A program made the position numbers and the translations under genes. From NCBI RefSeq assembly GCF_000282375.1, contig NZ_AKJK01000005.1, positions 62,001 through 126,000 of the forward strand: a stretch of DNA of 64,000 nt. Direction: 5' to 3'. Below the pieces are notes generated by a model. That model saw only the letters and a list, made by a program, of their open reading frames with translations, had not been told where the DNA came from and did not search any database. Below are positions 18,043 to 27,112 of the stretch, one piece after another. How positions within the stretch are numbered: the stretch's first letter is position 1; every line of letters starts with the position of its first letter. The DNA is from Pseudomonas sp. GM50. GTDB taxonomy: Bacteria; Pseudomonadota; Gammaproteobacteria; Pseudomonadales; Pseudomonadaceae.

Positions 18043-18116
18043 ATGCAGTGCTGGAGCTGCGAAGGATGCTCCAGGCCGATGATTTCGTTTCTTCCCAAGG
18101 ATGGAATATTTACCCA

Positions 18117-18866
18117 ATGCTCAAGTTCAATGCTCATCTCGGTTTCCAATTCAATGAATTGCCTTTTCTGCAACGCATCGAAGCAGCCGCCGCAGCGGGT
18201 TTTCGGGCGGTGGAGTTCCCGTCGCCCTATGAATTCGACGCGAGCCTCCTGGCCGACCACCTGGCGCAATACAGTCTGCCGTTGATTCAGTTCGCCGTAC
18301 CGGCTGGCGTTACCAAAGGCATCGCTGCCTTGCAGGGCAAGGAAGAAGAGTTTCGCCACGGTTTGCTCCAGGCCGCCCGCTATGCAAAGGCGCTGGCATG
18401 TTCGGATGTCCACATCATGTCTGGCGTTACGACGCAGGATGACGCAGGACCTATCTTCAAAGGCAACCTTGAGTATGCCGTCAAGTACTTCGAGGATCAG
18501 GGGTTGCGGCCGCTTATCGAAGTCATTTGTACGCAAGAGATGCCGGGCTATTACATGTCTGACTTCAGCAAGGCGCAACAGGTGCTGGAGACCTTCCCGA
18601 GTGTCGGGCTCATTCTCGATCTTTACCATGCCCAGCTTCTGACCGGAGACGCGGCAGATATTCTGGCTCGGTTTTATGACAGAACAGTCCATGTGCAAAT
18701 TGCCGACTGCCCGGGTCGTCACGAACCGGGAACCGGGAACATCGACTTCGCAGCTTTGTTCGCGGCGCTGGAGCAGCGTGGCTACACAGGATGGATCGGG
18801 TGTGAATACCGTCCTTGCGGTTCTACCGTAGCGGGCCTCGACTGGATCAAGCAGCTAAGTGCTTAG
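18117..18866 (+). CDS. Hydroxypyruvate isomerase-family TIM-barrel protein
   Basis: A 249-aa AP-endonuclease-2-type TIM barrel like Hyi/OtnI sugar-acid isomerases. Landmarks are FNAHLGFQFNELPFLQRI at the N-terminus, LRPLIEVICTQEMPGYYMSD with a metal-ligand Glu, LILDLYHAQLLTGD, HVQIADCPGRHEPGTGNIDF and GCEYRP near the end. It probably interconverts 2-keto and aldehyde forms of a short hydroxy acid. The start ATG at 18117 has AAGGATGG about 10 bp upstream. Convergent with a LysR gene; its pathway partners are not adjacent. Confidence 0.82.
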   Translation: MLKFNAHLGFQFNELPFLQRIEAAAAAGFRAVEFPSPYEFDASLLADHLAQYSLPLIQFAVPAGVTKGIAALQGKEEEFRHGLLQAARYAKALACSDVHIMSGVTTQDDAGPIFKGNLEYAVKYFEDQGLRPLIEVICTQEMPGYYMSDFSKAQQVLETFPSVGLILDLYHAQLLTGDAADILARFYDRTVHVQIADCPGRHEPGTGNIDFAALFAALEQRGYTGWIGCEYRPCGSTVAGLDWIKQLSA

Positions 18867-18895
18867 CGCTTGCGGCGGACGGGATTTCAGATAAA

Positions 18896-19798
18896 TCAGG
18901 TCCGCACGTCGCCCGCTCTGATGAATTCAATGAGGGCGCTCAAGGCCGGTGGCACATGGCGCCGGCTGGAGTAATAAAGAAAGAATCGGCTTGGTGGTGC
19001 TTTCCATTCCTGGAGTATTTCTCTGAGATGCCCGTTGCGGATGTCGTCGCGCGCCAGTTCCTCGTAGACATAGGCAATACCGGCGCCATCTTTCGCCGCC
19101 TGGATCATCAGCGCATCGTCTTCCAGAATGAGCGGGCCTGTGACGGATAACCGTATCGGTTGCCTGTCTGCTTGATACTCCCAGGCGTAAAGTTTGCCAC
19201 TGGGAAAACGCCTGGCAATGCACGCATGCTCGAGCAGATCGCGAGGGGCGTGCGCGATTCCGTTAGCGGCCAGATAGGCATCCGAAGCAACCGTCACGAA
19301 CGATTGAGGTGCGCCGACAGGGACTGCGATCATGTCGCCGGCCAGGCTTTCACCAAAGCGGACTCCCGCGTCAAACCCGCCGCTCACGATATCGGTCAAT
19401 CCATCATCGGTGATCAGGTCCAATTGAATACGTGGATACCTGGCCACGAAGGGTGCGAGCACTTTCGCAAACACGACGCGAGCCGCCGGACGCGCCACGT
19501 TGAGGCGAAGCTTGCCAGCGGGCACTTCCTGCATCGAGGTCAACTGCGCCAATGCTTCGTTAACCTGGTTCAGGGTCGGGACCAGCGTCGCCAATAGCTG
19601 CTGACCAGCCTCGGTCGGAGTCACGCTGCGAGTGGTTCGGTTTAGCAGCCTGATACCCAGGCGTGCCTCCAACGCTCGCATTGCGTGACTCAACGCGGAA
19701 GCCGAAACGCCACGCTCATCCGCGGCCTTGCGAAAGCTGCGATGGCGAGCGACGGCGGCAAAGGCATCGAGTTCGGAGAGATCGGGGCGATTACTCAT
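18896..19798 (-). CDS. LysR-family transcriptional regulator
   Basis: A 300-aa regulator with an N-terminal HTH (RSFRKAADERGVSASALSHA) and an effector domain containing FDAGVRFGESLAGDMIAVPV, typical of the CrgA/DsdC-like group. It is divergent from the aldo-keto reductase gene across 92 bp that contain an ATCT-N10-AGAT palindrome. The usual arrangement is that the LysR protein controls the divergently read reductase. Confidence 0.9.
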   Translation of the reverse strand: MSNRPDLSELDAFAAVARHRSFRKAADERGVSASALSHAMRALEARLGIRLLNRTTRSVTPTEAGQQLLATLVPTLNQVNEALAQLTSMQEVPAGKLRLNVARPAARVVFAKVLAPFVARYPRIQLDLITDDGLTDIVSGGFDAGVRFGESLAGDMIAVPVGAPQSFVTVASDAYLAANGIAHAPRDLLEHACIARRFPSGKLYAWEYQADRQPIRLSVTGPLILEDDALMIQAAKDGAGIAYVYEELARDDIRNGHLREILQEWKAPPSRFFLYYSSRRHVPPALSALIEFIRAGDVRT

Positions 19799-19831
19799 GA
19801 ATGTCGTTCAGTAGTTCAAATACGATTACCT

Positions 19832-19849
19832 ATCTTATCGTCACGAGAT
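19832..19849. promoter_or_regulatory. Candidate LysR operator (ATCT-N10-AGAT)
   Basis: ATCT at 19832-19835 and AGAT at 19846-19849 form an interrupted palindrome with the T-N11-A core, midway between the divergent LysR and aldo-keto reductase genes. Confidence 0.5.
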
Positions 19850-19890
19850 ATCTCTCAGATACTTCTCACATCATTTGTGGAGAGGTTGCC

Positions 19891-20898
19891 ATGCAAAAGA
19901 ATCGTCTTGGATCATCGGATTTTCATATTTCGCCAATTGGCCTGGGGACATGGGCAATCGCCGGCACCGGTTGGGAATACAGTTGGGGAGCGCAGGATGA
20001 CAACGACAGCCTGAGCGCACTTGAATATGCCGTCGAACGCGGCGTGAACTGGATTGATACCGCTGCGGTTTATGGCTTGGGCCATGCGGAGCAATTAGTG
20101 GGGCAATTGCTGCGTCGGGTGCCGGCCTCGCGACGTCCTTTGGTGTTCACCAAAGGCAGCCTGGTCTGGGACCCGGTCACGAAGCAGATTTCGCACTCCC
20201 TGGCCCCCCAATCCTTGCTCGCGGAAATCGACGCAAGCTTGCGCCGGCTTCAAGTTGATACCATCGATCTTTACCAGATCCACTGGCCTGCTTTTCCTGC
20301 CGACGCCAGCAGTGAAGGTATTGAAATGGCACTTTCGGCTTTGGCCGCCGCGCGCGATCAAGGAAAAATTCGCGCTATCGGCGTATCGAATTTCGATGTC
20401 GCTCAACTCAAGCGGGCGCAGGCGGTGACAGAAATCGTTTCGCTCCAGCCGCCGTACTCCGCCTTGATGCGGGACATCGAGAAGGACGTCCTGCCATTCT
20501 GTGAGCAAGTGGGGATGGGTGTCCTGGCCTATTCAACACTTCAATCGGGGCTACTGTCCGGCAGCATGACCCGTGAACGCATCTCGCAACTGCCCGAAGA
20601 CGATTGGCGCAAGGCCCGAAGTGCGGATTTCCAGGAGCCCCGTTTGAGTGCGAACCTGGCATTGGTTGACGTCATGGCACGCATTGGAGAAAGGCACGGG
20701 GTGAGCGCAGCGGCAATCGCCATCGCCTGGGTACTTCGCCAACCGGTAGTGACAGGCGCCATCGTCGGAGCCCGCCATCCAGCACAAGTAGACGGGCTGA
20801 TTGCAGCCTCGGAGTTGCGCCTTAGCGTCGCGGAAATCGACGAAATTCGACCGTTCTTGCCGTCGGGCATGGGAACAAATGTTCCTGGGGCTGCCTGA
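19891..20898 (+). CDS. Aldo/keto reductase
   Basis: A 335-aa NADPH-dependent reductase with the AKR tetrad Asp56, Tyr61, Lys88 and His131 (WIDTAAVYGLG, VFTKG, LYQIHWP). It ends in PGAA after a normal (alpha/beta)8 barrel. The ATG at 19891 follows GGAGAGGTTGCC; an upstream in-frame ATG overlaps the operator region and has no ribosome site. Likely controlled by the divergent LysR. The aldehyde or ketone substrate is unknown. Confidence 0.9.
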   Translation: MQKNRLGSSDFHISPIGLGTWAIAGTGWEYSWGAQDDNDSLSALEYAVERGVNWIDTAAVYGLGHAEQLVGQLLRRVPASRRPLVFTKGSLVWDPVTKQISHSLAPQSLLAEIDASLRRLQVDTIDLYQIHWPAFPADASSEGIEMALSALAAARDQGKIRAIGVSNFDVAQLKRAQAVTEIVSLQPPYSALMRDIEKDVLPFCEQVGMGVLAYSTLQSGLLSGSMTRERISQLPEDDWRKARSADFQEPRLSANLALVDVMARIGERHGVSAAAIAIAWVLRQPVVTGAIVGARHPAQVDGLIAASELRLSVAEIDEIRPFLPSGMGTNVPGAA

Positions 20899-21000
20899 TG
20901 TTTTTGAGCAGCCTGCGGGCCTTCCGGGGAGGTAGCTGGATCAGCTTCTGGGTCGAAATCTGAAGATCAAAAGATTGTGGCCTTCGGCAGTTCCGAGGGG

Positions 21001-21051
21001 GCCAGAAACAACAAAGCCTTCGTATTTCTACGAGGGCTTTGTTTTGTATGG
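21001..21051 (+). repeat. 51-bp repeat copy B (terminator plus flank)
   Basis: Begins GCCAGAAACAACAAAGCC, contains the hairpin GAGGGCTTTGTT with its complement, and ends TTTTGTATGG. It matches copy C at 24472-24522 at 49 of 51 positions. Functionally a terminator for the aldo-keto reductase transcript. Confidence 0.9.
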
Positions 21052-21160
21052 ATGGCCTCGTCGACGTTGAAGCCAGCAACTGCTATGCGCTCCAGTTTGA
21101 TCATGATCACGCCTTATTACTTTTGGATCCAATGAGTGCGATTAAATGTATTTCCGTTCA

Positions 21161-21176
21161 TGTCATAAAAGTGACA
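21161..21176. promoter_or_regulatory. TGTCA-N6-TGACA inverted repeat
   Basis: TGTCA (21161-21165) and TGACA (21172-21176) lie 37 bp upstream of the pyruvate-kinase-like start, in an A/T-rich patch. This is a plausible regulator site. Confidence 0.35.
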
Positions 21177-21212
21177 TAAATCGCCGCAACCAACATGGAT
21201 AGGGTGATTTAT

Positions 21213-22646
21213 ATGAAAAGAACACGAGTGATAGCGACAATAGGTCCGGCGTCCCGTAGTCCTGAAGTTTTACGCGCTCTGAGCAAGGCAGGTATGTCGG
21301 TGGCACGGCTTAATGGCTCGCACAGCAATCTTGCCTGGCACGAAGAAACCATCGCATTGATACGTGACACTCTCCCCGACACACCCATCTTGCTCGATAT
21401 ACCTGGACGTAAAATAAGAACCCTGCAGTTAGAACATGAACCGGTGTTCCTGGCAGGTCAGACTATTATTCTGACGACTGATACCAACCACACCGGAAAA
21501 GAAAAGGTACCGGTGGGGTACGATAAACTACATGAGCGATTGACGGCGGGAGTTAAGCTATTTGCAGACGATGGCACACTTTCCTTTGAAGTCATCAGCG
21601 TTACGGGACGCGACATATTAGTTCGTGCAGACATGGATGGTCAGCTCAAAAGCCGTAAAGGTATAAATGTTCCAGGGATCGACCTCGGCCAATCACTGGT
21701 GACAGCCAAAGATAGGGACATGATAGCCTTTGCCAAAAAACAAGGTGTTGATTACATCGGCATCAGTTTTGTGGAAAGCAAAGCGCATATCGAGGCCATT
21801 CGCTCCCTAATTGATGGGCACACTCCTAAAATCGTCGCCAAGGTTGAAAATGCCGGCGGCATTGAACATTTGGAAGAAGTCGTTTCTGCAGCCGATGTCA
21901 TTATGATTGACCGTGGAGACTTGGCAGTTGAAACGTCTATTGATCGGGTTGCTATTTATCAAAAGCAAATATTGAGATCAGCCACTCTTGCTGGCAAGCC
22001 CACGATAGTCGCAACTGAAATGCTGCACAGCATGATCGAAAACCCGTTGCCGACCAAGGCGGAAGTTAGTGATATTACGAATGCGGTATTCGATGGGGCC
22101 GCGGCGGTAATGCTGTCTGGCGAAACAGCCGTAGGTCGATATCCAGTGGAGGCAGTTTCCAGGATTTCCGGGATATCGCAGCTGGCTGAAAGGTATATCT
22201 CAAATCACCGGGAAACCGCTTTGCCAGATAAGAAAAATGACATCCGCAGCGCCATACAGGCGCTTACCCAAGCGCTTCCGGTGACGAAAATCATAGTGTT
22301 GTCACGCTCAGGGTACGGCGTGAGAATCGCATCCATGTCAGGCAGCGGCATTCCGGTTATTGCGGTGGGGCACGATCCTGCGGTAACGCGTAGCTGGAAT
22401 CTGTTTCCCGGCGTCACGGGTATTGCACTGGATCTGGCGGGTTTATCCAGTAGCGCCCAAGACGCCAAGTTGATACAAACATTGCTTGAGCGTCGGTTGG
22501 TACGTGAAGATGACTACACGTTGATCCTCAGTACACAATCTGATTACGCGCATCTGAGTGGGAACTTGCTGCGGACGCTGAATATACAGTCGTGGTTGGG
22601 CAATGTGGGTGAGCGCCAACGTTCGGCCGCTATTGAGGTCGCGTAA
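21213..22646 (+). CDS. Divergent pyruvate kinase-like protein
   Basis: A 477-aa protein that aligns by eye along the pyruvate kinase fold: RLNGSHS (32-38), the barrel Lys210-x-Glu212 in KVENAGG, MIDRGDLAVE (231-240) and SGETAVGRYP. It departs from canonical enzymes: DIPGRKIRT (62-70) replaces the phosphate-loop DTKGPEIRT, ARGDLG is DRGDLA, and ATQML is ATEML. The ATG at 21213 has AGGG 8 bp upstream. Its stop abuts the start of the next gene, a TauE-like transporter, followed by an AEC transporter, so it may act on an unusual enolpyruvate-type substrate instead of central glycolysis. Confidence 0.8.
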   Translation: MKRTRVIATIGPASRSPEVLRALSKAGMSVARLNGSHSNLAWHEETIALIRDTLPDTPILLDIPGRKIRTLQLEHEPVFLAGQTIILTTDTNHTGKEKVPVGYDKLHERLTAGVKLFADDGTLSFEVISVTGRDILVRADMDGQLKSRKGINVPGIDLGQSLVTAKDRDMIAFAKKQGVDYIGISFVESKAHIEAIRSLIDGHTPKIVAKVENAGGIEHLEEVVSAADVIMIDRGDLAVETSIDRVAIYQKQILRSATLAGKPTIVATEMLHSMIENPLPTKAEVSDITNAVFDGAAAVMLSGETAVGRYPVEAVSRISGISQLAERYISNHRETALPDKKNDIRSAIQALTQALPVTKIIVLSRSGYGVRIASMSGSGIPVIAVGHDPAVTRSWNLFPGVTGIALDLAGLSSSAQDAKLIQTLLERRLVREDDYTLILSTQSDYAHLSGNLLRTLNIQSWLGNVGERQRSAAIEVA

Positions 22647-23381
22647 ATGGAGGATCAATATCTCTATTTTTTGATAGTGGCTATTTTTGCAATCGTCCAA
22701 TCTATATTCGGCATGGGGATTCTGGTTTTCGGGACACCTACATTATTATTGCTAGGGTTTGAGTTTTCGACGGTGTTGGCGTTGTTGCTGCCGTCTTCGG
22801 TATTGATCTCCTTAACACAAGTCATCACATCAGGCTCCATCGCATTTCAGAGACGAGAAAAACAAAATATAGCCATATGTACGCTTTTTGTGCTTGGTTT
22901 TTTGGCGTTCATACTTAAGTTTAAGTTGAAAATCAATATCGATATTCTGGTCGGCGGAGTATTACTGTTTTCCGCTCTGGTCCGTCTCAGCCCAACGTTC
23001 AGGGCGAAGGTGAAACAATTATTGAGCAAAAATGAACGCTTATTTGTTGTGGTCATGGGCTCGGTACATGGACTTACCAACATGGGAGGAGCACTGCTTG
23101 CCCTTTATGCATCTTCCACCCAAGAAGGTAAGCTTGAAATACGCACGACGATATCGCGTTATTACCTGGCATTCGGCTTAATACAATTGTCTACACTCGC
23201 GGTTCTCAAATTTAATGCGTTAAGTCTGTATGGCTTTGTTGCGGCGCCGCTGGCTCTATTTGTCTATCTTGTCGTGGGTAGCTTGATCTTCAAAAAAACC
23301 AGCTCTTTCACTTATGAAAGGCTTGTCACTTTCTTTATTGCAGCATACGGAGTAATTGTTTTGACCAAAGGATATCTGTAA
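22647..23381 (+). CDS. TauE/SafE-type membrane transporter
   Basis: A 244-aa integral membrane protein with about eight hydrophobic segments, resembling TauE/SafE anion exporters (N-terminal IVQSIFGMGILVFGTPTLLL; a second half repeat with GSVHGLTNMGGALLALYASS). These carry sulfite, sulfoacetate or related organic anions outward. The ATG directly follows the pyruvate-kinase-like stop (TAAATG), so the pair is translationally coupled. A/T-rich codon use (ATA, TTA, AAA) differs from core neighbours, suggesting transfer. Confidence 0.8.
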   Translation: MEDQYLYFLIVAIFAIVQSIFGMGILVFGTPTLLLLGFEFSTVLALLLPSSVLISLTQVITSGSIAFQRREKQNIAICTLFVLGFLAFILKFKLKINIDILVGGVLLFSALVRLSPTFRAKVKQLLSKNERLFVVVMGSVHGLTNMGGALLALYASSTQEGKLEIRTTISRYYLAFGLIQLSTLAVLKFNALSLYGFVAAPLALFVYLVVGSLIFKKTSSFTYERLVTFFIAAYGVIVLTKGYL

Positions 23382-23385
23382 CTAA

Positions 23386-24321
23386 ATGATGGTAATTACC
23401 TTGCTGTCCCTGCTGCCAATAATGTTCCTCATTGCTATGGGGGTTATTCTTCGAGTCAGGAACCTCATTGATGTCAGTTTTTGGCTCCCTTGTGAAAAGC
23501 TTAATTACTACTACCTTTTTCCTGCCTTGATGTTTTCATTGGTCGGCAAGGCGGACTTGAGTGAGTTTCCGGTCAAGCCCATTGCGTTTTCGATACTTGG
23601 GGCGGTGTTTATTGGTGGAGTAGCACTTTGGCTGTGGCGGATATGGTTAAAGCAATCCGGGCCGATTTTCTCTTCGGTCATGCAGGGCGCGTTGCGCCCT
23701 AATACCTACATAGGGGTGGCGGCTGCGGCTGCCACCTACGGGCATACCGGGCTGACGGTGACTTCTATCAGTATTGCCGTAGCCATTCCCCTGCTGAACG
23801 TAGCCTCAATCGTAGTCCTGATGCACTATGGGGAGGGTAGCAAGCCTGGCTGGCCACAAATTATCAAAACTCTGGTCAAAAACCCGGTCATTTTGTCTGT
23901 GTTGGCTGGATTGTTGTTCAACAGCAGCGGACTATCTTTACCGGTCGCTATTGACAGCATCTTGAAGATATTGGGTGGCGCTTCCTTGCCTCTGGGCCTG
24001 CTTGCTGTCGGCGCGGGTCTGAACATTCGGGCGGCCAGGGCCGGACACGGGCCGGTGATGCAGTCCTCTTTCGTGAAGTTACTACTGGTGCCAGTGGCCA
24101 CCTTGTTCATAGGCACATCCCTCGGCATTTCTGGTGCGGTGCTTGCGACGGTGGTGCTGTTTAATGCATTGCCTTGCACGCCGTCCGCTTACATCATGGC
24201 TAAGCTGCTGGGAGGGGACCACCAATTGGCCGCGGGCATTATCACCGTCCAGACATTATTTGCTGCCGTCACTATTCCGCTGGTGCTGATGCTTACGCAG
24301 TTACTCACGTATACGGGCTGA
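23386..24321 (+). CDS. AEC-family (auxin efflux carrier-like) permease
   Basis: A 311-aa membrane protein of about ten segments with the AEC landmarks LNYYYLFPALMFSLVGKADL, RPNTYIGVAAAAATYG, and LGGASLPLGLLAVGAGLN. Bacterial AEC proteins move dicarboxylates or other organic acids. It begins 4 bp after the TauE-like stop and completes a three-gene unit lying between repeats B and C. Confidence 0.88.
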   Translation: MMVITLLSLLPIMFLIAMGVILRVRNLIDVSFWLPCEKLNYYYLFPALMFSLVGKADLSEFPVKPIAFSILGAVFIGGVALWLWRIWLKQSGPIFSSVMQGALRPNTYIGVAAAAATYGHTGLTVTSISIAVAIPLLNVASIVVLMHYGEGSKPGWPQIIKTLVKNPVILSVLAGLLFNSSGLSLPVAIDSILKILGGASLPLGLLAVGAGLNIRAARAGHGPVMQSSFVKLLLVPVATLFIGTSLGISGAVLATVVLFNALPCTPSAYIMAKLLGGDHQLAAGIITVQTLFAAVTIPLVLMLTQLLTYTG

Positions 24322-24471
24322 CCGGTTGCTTAGTGATGCCCGCCTTGAAGTGGCACTAATCCAGGAAAACTAAAGTCTCCACTCGATCTGAATGAACCTC
24401 GGAGGCCGGGCGGTGATATAGAGATTTTGGTGCGGGGGGAGGCAGTATCTACAGGTGCCGTTTTTCTGGAT

Positions 24472-24522
24472 GCCAGAAACAACAAAGCCCTCGTATTTCT
24501 ACGAGGGCTTCGTTTTGTATGG
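24472..24522 (+). repeat. 51-bp repeat copy C (terminator plus flank)
   Basis: Same sequence as copy B with two substitutions (49/51). It runs directly into the tRNA-like GGTGCGGCACCAGGAGTCGA. Confidence 0.9.
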
Positions 24523-24541
24523 TGCGGCACCAGGAGTCGAA
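24518..24541. repeat. Left attachment-site remnant of tRNA-Thr
   Basis: TATGGTGCGGCACCAGGAGT and the following CGAA match the flank and 3' end of tRNA-Thr at 33191-33215 apart from one missing C. This is what an integrase that recombines at a tRNA 3' end leaves at the distal side of its element. The intact tRNA is at 33193-33268. Confidence 0.8.
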
Positions 24542-24739
24542 TTATTTCATAAGCTATTGAATCAGCTGATTAATACTTAAAGATTTGTACGACTCTACCT
24601 CTAAAGCTACCTCAAGGTTCTCGTACGCCTGAGGATCTTGCTTGACTAACGGCGAAGGGCCGGAGTCGACCCCACAACGGCCGGTCATTCGTCTATGAAA
24701 GTGGGGCCGTTGATGTGTCAAACGTCAACCACGTTAGAG

Positions 24740-27112
24740 TTAGAGTAGGTCCATGGTGGCCATGGAATCAGCCATGCGGTAGCCCATCGCTTTGTAACCC
24801 GCCTGGCGCTTATCCCACATCCTCATCAGCGCGACATTACCCTCGTCAACGAAGTCGATCACTCGCACGTCGGCCTTATCGGCATGTGATCGATGCAACC
24901 GCCCCGCATATTGCTGAAGGATTCCCTTCCATGAGATGGGCATTGCCAGCACCAGCGTGTCCAACGGCGGATGATCGAAGCCTTCACCTACTAGTTTTCC
25001 TGTTGCCAACAGCACTCGTGGAGCATCAGGGGGAAGGGACTCAAGCTCATGCATACGGGAAATCCGCTGTTTCTTAGGCACTCGCCCATGAAGCGTGAAA
25101 AGGTTATGCACGCGCTGCTTCAATTCTAATTCAAGGGCATCCACATGTTCCGTCCGCTCCGTTAGCACTAGAATTTTTCTACCCTCGTTGTACGCCAGCT
25201 CAATCTCCGAGACGATTTTGGCTGTCCGCTCAGAGTCGTCGGCTAGACGCCGAAAAACGTCCTGAATCCCAAAGCCGTCGGGGACCACTATTGGTTTGGG
25301 CAGCAATCGAGGCACGACAGATAGGTCATGGGGCGCACTCGCTGGTCGAGCAGCAGAATGTCGGATCGGTCCGCACTGCATGAAAATAATGGGCTGCTGC
25401 CCATCTCGGCGCACTGGGGTTGCTGTGAGTCCCAGTACGTACCGCGCGGTCGCGCTCCTCAGTAGTGCCTCGAATGACACTGCTGATAGGTGATGACACT
25501 CATCAACGATGATCTGGCCGTAATTTTTTACCTGATCGCTGATCTCGCCTTTTCGCGATAACGACTGCATTACGGCAATGTCGATGATGCCGGTAAGCTT
25601 CGCTTTTCCGCCCCCAAGAGTACCAACGACACCATTCCCAACTCTCAAGAACGCCTGCAAGCGCTCTTGCCACTGCCTTAACAGTTCTGTCCGATGCACA
25701 AGCACCAACGTGTTAATGCCAAGTGCGGCAATCAACGCAGCAGCACTCACCGTTTTACCGAAAGCTGTCGGTGCGCAGAGGATACCGGTGTCATGACTTA
25801 GCATTGCGCTGACAGCAGCCTCTTGGTCAGAACGCAGGGTCCCGAGAAAGCTCACGTCGATGGGGTCGCCCGCGAAGCGTTCGTCTTTAAGAATAGGGGT
25901 AACCCCGTTTTCCTCTAAAAGCTCCAGCGCAGCATCCAAACAGCCACGTGGTAACGCAATATGTTTGGGGAAGTTCTGGGCACAGCCGATAATCCTTGGC
26001 TTGTTCCACACTGACATGCGCATGGCCTGCGCTTTGTAGAACTCAGGATTTTGAAAGGCAGCGAGCCGGACAAGCTGGTTTGCCAATGGCTGTGGCAATT
26101 CCGACTTTTCAAAGTAAATTAAGTTAGCCAGCGTGATGTTGACAGCAGCAGGCAACGGGCATGTCAATTTACGTGATCTCGATTCACGATCTTTCCAAGG
26201 TTCTGCATCACCTTCGTCATCGACATAGGCGACCCCTAGAGGGTCCCGATTACCCATCGCCTGGATAATAACGGGCTGGATATCTTCTGGACTCATGCGC
26301 TGAATCGATGCCAGGAAGGCCCATTGATCAGGATGAGGCTCAAGCGAGTCGTCTACAAAAACGCTATTGTTTTGGGCCCTGGCCCGCTTTTGTAAAGGGA
26401 GCGCGATGAGATTTCCAAAGCCGCCTTTGGGCATATAGTCCTGGTTTGGAAACAGTCGATCATAGGAGCTGAGCGCCAACTGGCGGGTGCGCTCACAGGC
26501 ATGACTGATGATTGCGGCACCGAGGCGGCGCGCATCGCAGGCAGGAACATTACGCTCAAAGAAAATCCAGCCATGAGCCCCTAGGCCTGAGCGCGATATT
26601 TCCAGCGCCACCGGGACGTTCAGCTCGTGGCATGACTGTACAAAAGCTTTGGAATCATCACGCCATTCGGCCTCATCGAAGTCGACTGCCAAAAAATAAC
26701 AAGTGTCATCAGAGAGTAGGGGGTAGATACCAACGACCACTTCGCCCGCCAGATGGCGATAGACCACCTCATCGGTCAGCGGAAGCAGCTGGCGGTTACC
26801 GCAGTCGCCACATTTAATTCGGGGCTTCTCACAAACGCCAGGCCTCCATTCGTTTGCGCAAGCGGGTGCGTATCCTGATTTGCCTGCCTTGCTTTCCCAG
26901 CGGATGGGATAAACGTCCGTCCTACCACGAAACAAGCTTCGGAATAGGGCAAGCTTTCCATCAGTATCGAGTTGCCGTGATTGTTCTGCTTGGACAATCG
27001 CTATCTTGACTGGCTCAGCAGGCGGGCGCCATTCGATGCCATGAGCATCCAGCAAGGCAACCAATCTTGCATTCTCAGCCCTTAGCTTCGCCACCAGACT
27101 AGTGTCTATCAC
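24740..27112 (-). CDS. TOTE-type archaeo-eukaryotic primase / SF2 helicase protein
   Basis: A 790-aa protein. A short coiled coil (residues 5-25, LRAENARLVALLDAHG) leads into an AEP primase-like domain with the metal-binding AVDFDEAEW (Asp144, Asp146), His180 in GLGAHGWIFFE, and a Cys cluster (85, 94, 101, 104) that could bind zinc. The second half is an SF2 helicase with Walker A APTAFGKT (Lys453), DECH (537-540), LGLTATPVRRD and motif VI QQYAGRLHRS. This is the architecture of TOTE conflict-system proteins proposed to act against invading DNA; the nuclease domain often fused there is not seen. The start is a GTG with AAGGC just upstream. It is the last gene of a minus-strand series. Confidence 0.8.
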   Translation of the reverse strand: MIDTSLVAKLRAENARLVALLDAHGIEWRPPAEPVKIAIVQAEQSRQLDTDGKLALFRSLFRGRTDVYPIRWESKAGKSGYAPACANEWRPGVCEKPRIKCGDCGNRQLLPLTDEVVYRHLAGEVVVGIYPLLSDDTCYFLAVDFDEAEWRDDSKAFVQSCHELNVPVALEISRSGLGAHGWIFFERNVPACDARRLGAAIISHACERTRQLALSSYDRLFPNQDYMPKGGFGNLIALPLQKRARAQNNSVFVDDSLEPHPDQWAFLASIQRMSPEDIQPVIIQAMGNRDPLGVAYVDDEGDAEPWKDRESRSRKLTCPLPAAVNITLANLIYFEKSELPQPLANQLVRLAAFQNPEFYKAQAMRMSVWNKPRIIGCAQNFPKHIALPRGCLDAALELLEENGVTPILKDERFAGDPIDVSFLGTLRSDQEAAVSAMLSHDTGILCAPTAFGKTVSAAALIAALGINTLVLVHRTELLRQWQERLQAFLRVGNGVVGTLGGGKAKLTGIIDIAVMQSLSRKGEISDQVKNYGQIIVDECHHLSAVSFEALLRSATARYVLGLTATPVRRDGQQPIIFMQCGPIRHSAARPASAPHDLSVVPRLLPKPIVVPDGFGIQDVFRRLADDSERTAKIVSEIELAYNEGRKILVLTERTEHVDALELELKQRVHNLFTLHGRVPKKQRISRMHELESLPPDAPRVLLATGKLVGEGFDHPPLDTLVLAMPISWKGILQQYAGRLHRSHADKADVRVIDFVDEGNVALMRMWDKRQAGYKAMGYRMADSMATMDLL

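Larger units (their letters stand above)
20899..21212. other. Intergenic region before the pyruvate-kinase-like gene
   Basis: Contains repeat copy B (21001-21051) and, near 21161-21176, an inverted TGTCA-N6-TGACA. No gene is seen. From about 21100 rightwards the base composition becomes visibly richer in A/T than the core genes. Confidence 0.5.
24322..24739. other. Junction region: repeat C, left attachment remnant, element edge
   Basis: Contains repeat C (24472-24522), a partial tRNA-Thr 3' end (24518-24541), then A/T-rich non-coding sequence up to the TOTE gene end. CAACGGCC and GGCCGTTG near 24676 and 24705 can pair. No gene is seen. Confidence 0.5.

Noticed and set aside
24518..24541. 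A second functional tRNA-Thr
   Set aside because: Only the 3' end is present, with one base missing; no anticodon or D arm follows.
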